A DNA stretch of 64,000 nt from Dimorphilus gyrociliatus (Eukaryota > Annelida > Polychaeta > Dinophilidae). Position numbers and translations under genes: made by a program. This document shows, piece after piece, positions 1 through 10,972 of this stretch. The stretch spans positions 1,733,643 to 1,797,642 of the forward strand of contig CAJFCJ010000014.1 of the NCBI GenBank assembly GCA_904063045.1, given 5' to 3'. The notes beneath the pieces are model-generated. The model was given only the letters and a program-made list of their open reading frames with translations, made no database searches and was not told where the DNA came from. Numbering within the stretch: position 1 is the first letter of the stretch; every line of letters begins with the position of its first letter.

Positions 1-3000
1 GCTGGTCGATTTATTTCAAGTACAGAACAATTAGCTCTGGCTATACTTCATCCCAGAAAATTTTGCGTTTATGCCGTGTCAAAATCATCGGGTAACAATG
101 ATCGGCTCTGTCACTATCAGTTGAAAATAGCTTACGAACACAATTTAAAGAGAACGTCTTTTAATTTCTGCTATGGACCATTCGGAGGTAAATTAGTTTA
201 TTTGATTTGATTAATAACTAAATAACATTGGATATATTTGAATATAGGCGTAAAAAACAAGGATTTAGTTTGCATTCAATCGCTCGATGGAAGTATCAGT
301 ATTTTGGAACAAGACGCTTTTTCATTTACTAGACATCTACCTGGTGCCTTACTTCCTGGACCTTTCAGTTACGTGCCAAGTACAGATTCTTTTGTCACAG
401 TATCTTCAAATAGATACTTGGAAAGTTATAAGTATCAAATTCTGGCTGTAGCTGCAGATTCTAAGGAGGATTCAAAATCTGGCAAAAAAGTGGCTGTACG
501 TAAACTCTAGCCTTCAATAATAATACTATTCCAAGTGATCTTATTACTGAATATATATTATTATTTTTTATTAGAGTGACTGGTCTTTAAATATAGGCGA
601 ACAAGCGGTAGAAATTTGTGTAATGCATACCTCAACTGGCTATATGATACTCGTAGCCACGGAAAGGAGTATATTTTGCGTAAAGGAGAATGGAAAAGTG
701 ATCTGGCAGAAAAAGTTGGATTTAGTACCTTCTGCTTGTACTCCGTTCTTTGCGCCATCTTCCGAAAATATTCGATATATCTTATCTGTTCATTCCTCAG
801 AGAATTTGTTTATTTACGATAAAACAATTATGATATGGGCTGCTCAAATTCACATAGAACCTGTTGCTATAAAAGTAATACGAGAGGGTGAAATGAAAGG
901 TGGAATAGTTGTATTAAGCGAAAATGGAAATATTCAAGTTCTCTACTTGGGAACGGATCCCGAACTGATGGCTCCTCCAAGCATGTCCCAAAATCGAGAT
1001 ATGGATTATGCTGCAATGGATAGGGAACTGAAGCAGTTACAAAGTATTATCAAAAGTAAAAGTTCTTCTGCTGGAGGTAGGAATGATAGCTTTATACTGT
1101 ATAATTAATATCTGTATGAAAATTACATAAAATTCTTCTATACTCTTTTCCTAAAAAAAGTTGTCCTCCCAACAAAAAGAGCTGAAGATGAATTGGAATT
1201 TATATGTCAGCCTGAACCTCAGCTAGATTCTCCTTCTGTAAGTATCTCAAACATCTTTTTCACTACCAAATAATAATGGTTTTTAAGACTAACACTAACA
1301 ATGATAAATATAATCTAGAAAGGGAAAGTTCTTTCCCCTGACATTCCTCAGTGTTTAGAACAGTACTGCATTGATGTAAGGAGCAAAGCTAAAAACTTAT
1401 CTATGCTTTTTTTCTTGAAAATTCACTATTAGCTTTCAAATTTGGAAAAGCGTGAGTTCTACGATTGGAACGATCCTATTTTAGAGACTTTAAAGATTGA
1501 TGATTTTAAAATAACAATAATTACTCACAAGGCACGTTTTGATCTTAGATTTCCAGTTAAAAATCGAAATAGACTAAGAAATTATTCATGGTCATACTAC
1601 AAAAAAATCCATAAGATTTTTACTGGGAAATAGACATTTTTTTGCACGAATGATTTGAATTTTCATTCCTCCGACAGCTCCTTTCGACTATTAATGATGG
1701 TTTACTAATCATAATTTAACTTAACAGATAGCCTCCAGTGAGATAAAAGAAGATGTTCCCTCCCTAACCTATAAAGTAACGATTAAGTGCAAAGCTGCAT
1801 TAAATGATGTGGCTCTATCCATCCACATCCCAGCTCCTTTTGCCACACCCACAACTCTTATTAATATCCCTCACATTGACGCTTCGAAACCGTATGAACA
1901 TTCCTTCCCAATTTTTATGAAATGGAATATGGCTCCTTCTAATTTGAGTTTGAGTACCTCGATTAGATTCAATACGTCACAAGGATCACCATACACTGCC
2001 ACGGCAACATCGAAAATTCCTCTTCGACTTTTTGCTCAAAATGCAATACCGATGAAAGCTAACGAGCACAAAATCACACTCAACTCAAATACGGATGCTG
2101 TTGATTTAGCTAAATTGTTTCCTGATATTCTCGCAACTTCACAAACTGAACCTCTGGCAGCTATTGGACTTCAAGTTTTTGGTTTCAAGGAAGTTGTTAC
2201 AATTTTAGCATCTACTAGTAAACGTTATAGAGTTCAAAGTGATAACTTTACATTAGTATTTGGAGTCGTCGATGAATTAGTATCGAGATTAAAAGCCTAC
2301 CATACACGACTAGGACAATATCATTTCATTTTAAGTTTTGACTCCCAGCTACCTTTAACAGAATACTTTGCTGCAATTGACGCCCACTTCGATCTACGAC
2401 AAAAAGAGAATGAACTCTCGTAATATAAATTATTTATCCTCTTTATTATTGATAAATGTATACTTATATATGACTTATCTCTACAGAAAAACTTTAGGAG
2501 AGAAGACTGGTCAGTTAAGAGCCGTTCAGAGACGGTTATTAACAAGATTTAAGGATAAAACTCCATCTCCTCTAAATAATTTGGATACACTTTTAGATTC
2601 AACATACAAACAGGTAATATTCTATTTTCAGCAATTGGCAACTTTTAGAAACCATCTCTTTCATTTTTTTTAGATTTTAGCACTTGCAGACTCTATTGAA
2701 AGGAATAGAACTTTACTTTTAAAATGTTCATGTGATCTTGAAGCTTGTACAAGAATATTTTGCCTTCTACTAAAACTGTGGACTCAAACAAATATGGATG
2801 ATTTGGAATATGGAATTTTAGAAAGCGTTTTATGGCCAAACGGATGCTCATCCCTTTCGTTAACTCAGGGTTGGCATGAACAAGTTGATGCTACTATAAC
2901 CTTCTTATTAAGGACTAGTTTGGCTAAATCGTCGAAAGATGCAACTTTAAATCCTCAACCGTTGCAGATATTAACTGATACAGTTAAATTGAAGAAACAT

Positions 3001-3422
3001 TTGGCCTTGTTAATCGATAGATTGTCGAAAGGTGGCAAAATGATGATGGAGGGAATCAAGGAGTCTCATCTGGTGGGAAATAATGAAAAGAAGAAAGTAG
3101 AAATCAAAAAAGCAGAACCAATAGCAAAGCCGCGTCCACAGCATAGACCAGTACCAATGCCGTCGAACACTAGTTCAACAGCGATAAGTGAGGAGCCACT
3201 TCCCGAGGAAGAAGAAGTAGCAGTTAGGAAATTTTCTAAGAGAGAGGAACCTACTCCTAAAGTTACTTTACCCTCACTAGATGACCTTCCTCCATTAAGA
3301 GGTAGATACTTTAAATATGAAATAAAAAACATGATTATATTCAAATACTTTAATGCATAGGTGGTACTGCAAGAGAAGGAAAAACAACTGAGGATGTTCC
3401 TGATTTGGACGACTTAGCATGA
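1..3422 (+). CDS. BBS9: BBS9 / PTHB1 (BBSome subunit), 5' end outside window
   Basis: BBS9 is a core subunit of the BBSome, the coat complex that moves membrane proteins in and out of cilia. The reading frame is already open at base 1, so the first exon(s) lie upstream. Exons read about 1-187, 247-494, 591-1075, 1162-1238, 1321-1376, 1729-2428, 2488-2612, 2674-3301 and 3361-3422. The first part encodes the N-terminal beta-propeller (YGPFGGVK, LPGALLPGP, TVSSNRYLESYKYQ), followed by a linker with YLGTDPELMAPP. The GAE-like and helical C-terminal half contains RRLLTRFKDKTP and TYKQV, both typical of the family. The C-terminus is shorter and acidic, ending in DLDDLA. Exon phases join in frame (for example G|GC after YGPFGG). 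The gene converges on the GPD gene, whose stop is at 4001. Family assignment is very secure; some linker exon edges are less so. Confidence 0.93.
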
Positions 3423-4000
3423 GAAATCTTATTTTAATTGATATTTTCTGTTAACATCGGAAACTTTTACAAGCTATTATCACTATTAACAGAAATTCTA
3501 ATGTTTTACTGTTCATTTATGTTAGTTGGAAAAAGTTGGGTTGCTCTACTGCAGTAAAAATTTCTTATTGTTCATTACCAAGTCTAAGCAAATATTGTAA
3601 AAATTAAGTTGATTTATAAGTAACTGCTCTTTCACCTTTGATTTTTATTAAACAATAGCTTGGTTAATTTTATCATTATAATAATTAGCAATTACACATA
3701 TTTCAAAACTTTATTAGCTTTTCGCAGATTTCATTTCGTACAATTTATATATATTAGTATACAGTATGTACTCGAATGCACATCTGAATTATAATCAATT
3801 ACTCCTACTAAACCATGGTTATTATAAAGTAAATTAGGCTGGAAACCAAAGTTATATCTGAGGTTAATCAAGGCACTGCAAAAACTTATCGGATAGATTT
3901 TTATTAATTTAGAAACGCAAGTCCTACAATTTTTAACAAAAAATGCGTTACTTTGGGTCATACAAAGAAATAATTTCGTTTTCGCTCTTAATAAAGTTCT
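3423..4000. other. Convergent 3' intergenic region
   Basis: This AT-rich spacer of about 580 bp lies between the stop codons of BBS9 (+) and the GPD gene (-), so it should hold both 3' UTRs. A 76-codon minus-strand frame at 3731-3961 has no recognisable motif and is judged chance. No RNA gene or repeat was seen. Confidence 0.6.
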
Positions 4001-6773
4001 CTACATGTGCTCAGGATGATCTCTCAAACAATCTATAAATCTAGTTGGCGACAGGTCACCCACACATATGTAATGAACAGCCGTAAAAATAGGAAATCTG
4101 AAAATTATATTGTTTAAATTAAGTTGTTTGAAAGGTATCTTTAAGTATACCTATTCTCAAGATTATTCTTTCTGAGCATATGATTAACTTCTGCAGCTGT
4201 TATTGGACCTTGTAGACTTTGTCCATCTAACATTTCTATTTCAATTTCTTTGAGGCTCTGTTCATTAAAGCAATAAATTGTTGTTAGAATAGAGTCTATG
4301 GATAGTGGAATGGTTTGAGAGGAACCTTTTTCGGATATTGCCGAACATATGCCTCCGCACAACGTCTGTTTCTTCCACTATAACAGGTTGTAACAAGATC
4401 AGCTATTCCACAGCTTTCCAAAAACGTCTCAATTTTCGATTCTATTTATAAAAGTTCGTTAATAAGATTATGTTTTAGGTAAAACAGTATTAAAAATATC
4501 TATTTTCAGCCGTGCAAAATTAGAATATATAGATGAAATATAGTTATTTATATTTTACTATTTGTCATCAACCTAGATTAAGTCATTTGAATATGTTGAG
4601 TTAATCAATGAATTAGAATATTTAATAATTAGATCATAGTTTTAACATTAGCTGAGAAGGTATCAAATTAAATTGGTAATCTCAGTTTTAGTTACCGTAA
4701 TTTTTCTATAAGCAAATTAATACTAGAGGATTGATGAAAATACCCCTGATTGCAATGTTTTATCCAATTCTTATCTTAATAAGTAATAGTTTAAAATCGA
4801 TTGCGAAAACATCGAGCAAGATAGTTTAGGTATTCAAAAACAAAACGTACGCCCAAAAAATTCTTCAATGAATTTAACCATTTCCATTAATCCCAAACGG
4901 ATTACTGCTGCTTTTGTGTTATCTCCAAAGCCTAAACCTTCGGTAAATCCAGCACCAACTGCTACAATATTCTGTTGTGGGAAAACAAAAGAAAAAAACA
5001 GCAGAATAAACTGAATCTAACAATTCTACGCTAACATTTGGCACCATTCAACTGAAAAAGAAAATTGATCTCTTTTTAAAAAAAGCAAGATTTTACAATA
5101 GGTCATGCATTAGTTAGTACCACAATATTTGGGATAACTAGTTTTAAAAGTAGCAGTTGGTATTCAAAGATTCTGAAAAATGTCATTAATTTGGATAAGT
5201 CTATCTGAATTTTCTAGCTCTAAAGATTTTTCATCCTACTATTTATACAAATAGATATTGAAATAGATGAAAATATATCGAGAAATTTTTATGATAAGAT
5301 GTTACTCTCTTTAGGATAATTGACTAATGCACGGCTAAAAATAGCTTAAGAGTCCAAATAATTACGATTGTCAAGTAGAAGGTAGCATAGTCCCCGAATC
5401 TCGGCAAACCCTAAACGAACTACAGCGGCTTTTGTATTTGCAATCATGTCTAGAGCATCAGCTATTCCCGCGGCAATTTCCATTACGTCCTGCACTAATT
5501 TACTCGTTAAATGGTGCCAATAGAAGTATATTACAAGTGAAATACATGAACTTAAACATGAAAAAAAACGCATAAATAAATTTCGTTAGCTTGACATAGT
5601 CTGTTAACAATTAGATGTTACATGGCTAATTAAGTAAAAGTAACTATTATCTGTTTAATTACCAAATTTGAAGATTTAGTTAAGCGTTTATGATTAAATA
5701 GAAGTTACTGAAGAAGTTTTAAATTGGTAATGTTTACATAGGCCGTTAAGTATACACTATTTCCTATTGTATTAGACCTCAATAAAAGACATACACAACT
5801 ACTGAATACAGTTAATTCTATTAAGTATTTAACCTTCCCTAGAAAACAAAAACATTGTATTTTTTTTTAAAGAAAAGTTACTTGAGCAATATGTTAGAAT
5901 GTAAATTTATATGGTCGAGTATATTAAACATGGAGACCTGTTAATGATAAAAACAAATACCTCACCTTTAGAGCTCCGCAGAGCTCTACAGTTGCTTCGT
6001 CTTCCACAACTACTATTCTAAAGTAGGGAGTTTGCATTAAATCTTTGAAAGTATTACCTATATCCTTATCTTTGCAACCTATGAAATATGATTAATAGTA
6101 AAAAAAACTATCTTATGAAGCTATCTATGTTATAATAATTAAACAGTACCAATTGTTGCTTCACAATAATTCTCTCTAGCAACCTCGGAAGCAATATTAG
6201 CTCCCATTAAAACGGCGCAAGGTATAGACAGTTCTCGGCGAATCATATTCGAAATCAAATCTAATCCAGCTTCAGTAATGTCCAATCCCTTCAATAACAA
6301 CTTGAGTAAATAAAAAAACTAAAGAACAATTTTAAAAAACCTTAATTAAGGTAATTCCCACAGCACTTTCCTTTACTTTTCCTTTTAGTGTCTTACAAAT
6401 ATTTTTCATAAATTGGTGAGGGAGTACAAAAACCAATACGTCTGCATCAGATGCTGCTTCGATGACATCGGGAATAGCGACAACATTTGCAGGAACTTTA
6501 TGTCCGGGCAAATACTTGGTATTCTCATGGTCAGTATTAATAATTTCGGTTAATTTTCGTCCTTCAACCATCTCTTCAAAAACATACATTGACACAGAAG
6601 TCTCAAAATCCTTTGTGTTTTGAACATTATTTCCAATTATTTTGGCAATGACCATACCCCTATAAAAATATATATCTATATATGTATGTACAAACAAATA
6701 AATACAGCTGTGGCTAGAACAATTTTTTTTACCAATTTCCAGATCCAACTATGCATACTTTTTTTGGAGACAT
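4001..6773 (-). CDS. GPD1: Glycerol-3-phosphate dehydrogenase [NAD+], cytoplasmic
   Basis: The enzyme interconverts dihydroxyacetone phosphate and glycerol-3-phosphate using NADH in the cytosol. Exons on the minus strand: 6733-6773, 6341-6659, 6150-6300, 5966-6078, then either 5366-5489 or 4851-4971, then 4326-4441, 4151-4257 and 4001-4097. With the 4851-4971 exon the lengths sum to 1065 nt, i.e. 354 residues, the usual family size. Visible motifs are the N-terminal nucleotide-binding [22 protein letters not shown], the catalytic-lysine motif CGALK at the end of exon 5966-6078, then VAVGAGF and [10 protein letters not shown] in the downstream exon. Further on are [12 protein letters not shown] and the C-terminal RDHPEHM. 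The start is the first ATG before GSGNWG. The unusual point is the homologous alternative exon, annotated separately. Several introns have GTT-type donors. Confidence 0.95.
5366..5489 (-). CDS. GPD1: Alternative (mutually exclusive) GPD1 exon
   Basis: This 124-nt open stretch encodes a diverged copy of the exon at 4851-4971. Both copies have a glycine at position 8, NTKAAV at positions 18-23 and RLG at 25-27. It has an acceptor (CAG) upstream in phase 0 and a GTAATT donor downstream in phase 1, exactly the phases of the canonical exon (121 nt, one codon shorter). Using both exons would shift the frame, because a phase-1 end cannot join a phase-0 start, so only one should be used per transcript. 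Compared with the canonical exon, the first residue after CGALK is Asp instead of Asn, and the GAGF and GFGD loops are altered. Expression cannot be judged from sequence; a decaying duplicate is the alternative explanation. Confidence 0.7.
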
Positions 6774-7206
6774 TTTTCGATCGGTTTTTTGCCAATATTA
6801 TAAGTATATTAAACGGAATGAAAATGCTATCGTGAGAGTCTGGAACTAGCAGGAAAAACAGAAGAAGAATATTAGAGGGGTAACATTCGACCTCGAACAA
6901 TCTTCGTCCTTCACCTCTAAAGTTGCGTTCCACAACTAATTTATTATTCTAAAATGGCTGACATATGAGAAAAACTAGGAAGCCATTATTTTCAAATAAA
7001 TATTTTTCTTGGAATATGTACACGTATTGTGTTGTACTTTGTCCCATATTTGCGCGAATCATTTAAATATGTTCAAATTCCATTTTATTTACATAAATAA
7101 GAAAAATTATTGCTGAAAATTTAGGCATATATACTATTTAAATTATCTACTCATAATACCATAAAGAGGGATAAACATATATTTTATAAAAATATAGACT
7201 CTAAAT
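6774..7206. other. Intergenic spacer upstream of GPD1
   Basis: This region of about 430 bp lies between the GPD1 start and the stop of the next minus-strand gene. It should contain the GPD1 promoter and the 3' end of the upstream gene. It is AT-rich, and no distinctive motif or RNA gene was recognised. Confidence 0.5.
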
Positions 7207-8000
7207 TTATAAATCAATCTTCCAAACTGAAACATTCCTTTCGTCCCCTTTCGTATAATATTCTTCACCGATGCTTGCATAAGCCGGATCATCAGTTTCC
7301 CTGCCATTTTCCTTATTACTAACAACCATTTCTATAAGTCTCATAAAATTCAAGTCACCAGTTTGCCTAATATGTTTATAAATATGTAAACTTTCTTCAG
7401 CTATTTCTGCAGCTAAGTGTGCTGTTTCAATAAGAAGCATTTGTTCTACTATTAACAATATAGACTTTTCCTCCAAAGGATGCTTTGGTTGTTTGTAGAA
7501 CGGAGGTGTAATAGTTCTATGAACGGGAATATGACTATTTAGGATATCATCTATTATGACTTCCGTTAATTTCCGTATGAAGAAATAATCGTTCATTTGC
7601 CAAGATTTATATGATTGTGGACCTAATTCACCATTATAGGGGAGAGTAAGCATCCATTTCCTGTGCTGATATTCCATTCTATTTCTTTCATATTGTTGCT
7701 TATAAGGTATTAAATCTTTACTATCGCTAATCTTCGCCTGATATTATAAATAAAAAGAAATAACATTATTTATTAACAATAATATTAATGTAACATTCCA
7801 GTAATTACCAAAGGTAGGCCATAATATCCTAATTTCACATTACTAATTGGGATATTTCCAGTCTGATTACTAAATTTTCGATTTTCATCAACCCACTCCT
7901 CTTCAAGAGCTAACCTTTCCTCTTCTAATTTCTTCTTTACAGTTTTATAGTTTTCCAGTAGCAAATCACGTTCATACTCAATATTTTTTCTAGTAGTCAT
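7207..8000 (-). CDS. Unrecognised coiled-coil protein (two exons)
   Basis: Exon 1 is 7809-8000 and exon 2 is 7207-7737, joined in phase 0, giving about 240 residues. The start chosen (8000) is the Met of MTTRKN; an in-frame ATG at 8024 would add eight residues. Residues about 10-45 are a charged helix rich in Lys and Glu (KKKLEEERLALEEEW), probably a coiled coil. The second exon has a WMLTLPYNGELG segment, then helical segments rich in Leu, Ile and Glu (LLIVEQMLLIETAHLAAEIAEE). There is no signal peptide or membrane helix. The steady codon pattern, good splice signals and long second frame support a real gene. I do not recognise the family. Ciliary or sperm-tail proteins often look like this, but that is a guess. 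Confidence 0.72.
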
Positions 8001-8834
8001 TTTAAAGTATTTCTCTCTTATCAAAAGTTCAGTTAATTCTAAAAATACAGGCCTAATCCTGTTATATAATAAGAACTATTAATTATACATCTATTAATAA
8101 ATTTATTAATTCAGCTTTTAATAGAAAAAAGGCTTTCTTTATTCTCAGTATATTTATATTGAATCGGACTATTTTTCTTTTTTGCGAATTAATACAGTTT
8201 CCACCAATCACAGAAAATCCAATACTGTACTGCAACTATTGTCAATATAAAAAATCTGCAGGCCTATTATGAATCAATATCTCTAAAGTATTGATAATTA
8301 ATATAGCATGTGATTTCGAAATAATGTAAAAGTGTATATCAAATATTTGAATATGAAGTTTTATTGAAATAAATTCAATGGAAATTGAATAAAGAATGTA
8401 AATTAGATAAAAAAATTAATGTCTATAATGAATTGATTGATATCTAATCATAATGGATTGAATCAAATATTGAAATTTTCGCTTACTACAAGACAAAAAA
8501 ATTGAAAATATTCAATTGAAAGAAATTCCTAAAAGTGATGTATCGATTAGCTTTTGAACACAAAAAGCTGTAAATAGTAGTGTGTTTATAATAGATAATT
8601 TATAAAAGGGGCCAAAACGTTAATAATACCACTAAAGAACATGTCTCAGTATTGTTTAGAAGTTTTTAAATAAATATCTATATTTTACAAACATTCTATT
8701 TTCATAGATAAAAAATCTGACTTATTTCATAAGCATAATGATAAATACATAAACAATCGCACCATAACGACCTTGTTGCTTGGCAATTTGGGCTTCCTCT
8801 CATTCAGAATATCGTTTTACTACTGTAAAGAAAT
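8001..8834. other. Divergent intergenic region
   Basis: About 830 bp of AT-rich DNA between two gene starts pointing away from each other, so it probably contains both promoters. No open frame, repeat array or RNA gene was recognised. Confidence 0.5.
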
Positions 8835-10474
8835 ATGTATCGATTTAACGGTCCCAGTGATAAATCATCAAGTGATCTCTACGGTACTGATGAAGATGTA
8901 AATTACAATGAACCTGATCCAAAAGAAGCAAAACATGTTGTATTTGTTATTATTGGCAAGGGAAGGACACCAGAAGAAGAAGAGCTACAAGCTAAAGCAA
9001 CTAATCAGTACAAATTTTGAATTTTTTTTCTTTTCTCTCGTTTTACATCTCAATTAACTATATGAAAACAGAATAAAGAAAGCATTTAAGATACAAGATC
9101 CAGATAACTCATCCAAAGTTATCTTTATGCCCATAAACTGGACACTGGGCTTAAATTTAAGCCAAGGTTAATTTGATTATAGAATTATTTATTATTAAGT
9201 ATCTGTACAATAGAATGTTCGATTTTTTACTGTTACAGAAACAATGGAATCAATTAAACCGAGTTGTAGTCTTGATATGCAAAGAATGAGGAGAAATTTT
9301 GAAGACGCACTCTTCGATGTAGTCTTCTATGTTGCTCCAATATTCTTTGCAGAAGTCGGTATTTATTCAGAAGTTTTATCTACTCTTATTAAAAATATGA
9401 ATATGCAAATTATCAGATTCAATTGTCTTTAACTGAAGAATTAAGTAAAGCATGGAAAACACTCAGTGATAAAGGCTTTCAAGGTAAGGTGTCACTTATG
9501 GCTAATGGACTTGCTAGGTTTGTACATCTTAGATACTATGTTTTAAGTAAAAATGATAATTATCACTTTCTTCTAGTGTAATGGTTTATGACACAATTAC
9601 CGGAAATGATCCACCCAAAGCTGTTAATCCTGTCTATATTCCGGTACTTTATTAAATCAAGCTTTTTATAAATTATGAATGAATATTTTGTAGAGATCAT
9701 ACGATTCTGGAGAAGTTAACGAATTATTCCAAGAATTAGGAGAAGCTAGAGGCAGGTTAAGAAAATAGGGCATTAAGATGTACAGTACAATATATAGTTT
9801 TTGTATGCTCTTTCAGTGTTGGTGATGTAAAGGGTAGAATTTCTTCCTTTTGTGCTAAAAATCTCGATTTTTCGGTAACATTAAAACATATTTAGGTATT
9901 TATATCTGAAAGTTTAAAATTTCCAGATCGCAAATATCTTCCTACTTGGATCTCCAATTGGTATGTTTATGGCAATGAGGGGTATTCGAGCCGGTGAATT
10001 AAAACTACCCTACAATACAAAAGTATTCAACATCTACGATCAATCAGACATTTTTGTAAGTGGTTTCCTTTCTTAAATGTTTATCGATCAACTTTTAAGT
10101 TATACTTTTGACAAAAATATACAGGCTTATAGATTGGATCCATTGATAAGCCAAGAACCAACAGAAGCTATAACTTTACGTCAGAATACAGACTTTTTCG
10201 AGAGTTATCCTCAAGGTTATTTCTTATTTGTTAAAGATTTTAAACTTGTTTGACATCTCTAAATAAATCTTGATTTACAGGGTTTGACAATCGTCGAGAT
10301 TTCGTAATTGATGCTCCAAGTTTCAAATTTATAGGCCCAACTAAACCTCACATTGCATATTGGAAAAGTGAAGCTTTATCTCAGTTTTTACATACGGTAA
10401 GCAACAAGATAAATATACGCATGAACAAACAGTAACGCTATATTTTTATATTTTTATAGGTTTTGAGAAACTAA
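8835..10474 (+). CDS. DDHD-domain protein, probable catalytically dead phospholipase A1-like
   Basis: The protein is related to intracellular PA-preferring phospholipase A1 (DDHD1/DDHD2/SEC23IP). Early exons read 8835-9007, 9072-9166, 9239-about 9354 and from 9417; the last starts at 10460 and ends at the TAA at 10472-10474. The product is only about 400 residues, roughly the lipase plus DDHD region with none of the usual N-terminal domains. It keeps HVVFVI near the start, VVFYVAPIF, FLLGSPIGMF, VFNIYDQSDIFAYRLDPLI and the C-terminal PHIAYWKSEAL. However, the HGIG loop after HVVFVI reads IGKG, and the nucleophile-elbow GxSxG position (SHSLG in DDHD1) reads ANGLA, so the catalytic serine is replaced by glycine. 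A polyadenylation signal AATAAA lies at 10516. It may act as a scaffold or regulator; the fold assignment is firm, the function is inferred. Confidence 0.83.
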
Positions 10475-10972
10475 AATGGAAAAGCTATACTTCATAAATT
10501 GACTTTCTCTTTAAAAATAAAAACTCCTTGTCTTACAAAAACTGTTAATTCTCTACTTTTCTACAGGTTCTTACATTTCAGATTGTTTATAACAAAACAA
10601 AAACAAAAACAATTGTGTTACTATTAACTATATTACTTAATGAACAAATACAATTAGAAAAAAATAGAGTTTAACTTTTGAGTCTTGATAAATAAATATG
10701 ACATAAATAAATTAAAAAACTCAATTTTTTAGATGTTTATAGTCTGATACATTATATTCTCGAAAGCTAGTCTATTTAGAGAGATATTTTATAAAGAAAT
10801 TTAAAAAAAAAACACCACGCGTTTTGGAGTGAATCGTAAACAGTCGAAGTAAAGGAATCGTTTACGATTCCTCAACATCACATGCTTTGTAATGGCGGCT
10901 ATACGATTTCTTATTAGTAAATAAACCACCGAACTGTGATGTTCGAAGATTTTTTGCAATAAATCAGCAGTA
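10475..10972. other. Intergenic region upstream of LYST
   Basis: About 500 bp holding the 3' UTR of the DDHD gene (AATAAA at 10516) and the presumed LYST promoter. An antisense frame of 97 codons at 10801-11094 overlaps the LYST first exon and is regarded as chance. Confidence 0.5.

Noticed and set aside
4151-4441. Apparent frameshift in GPD1 between [10 protein letters not shown] and [10 protein letters not shown]
   Set aside because: An intron at 4258-4325 (donor AAG|GTTCCT, acceptor GAACAG) removes it, and the exon sum is an exact multiple of three.
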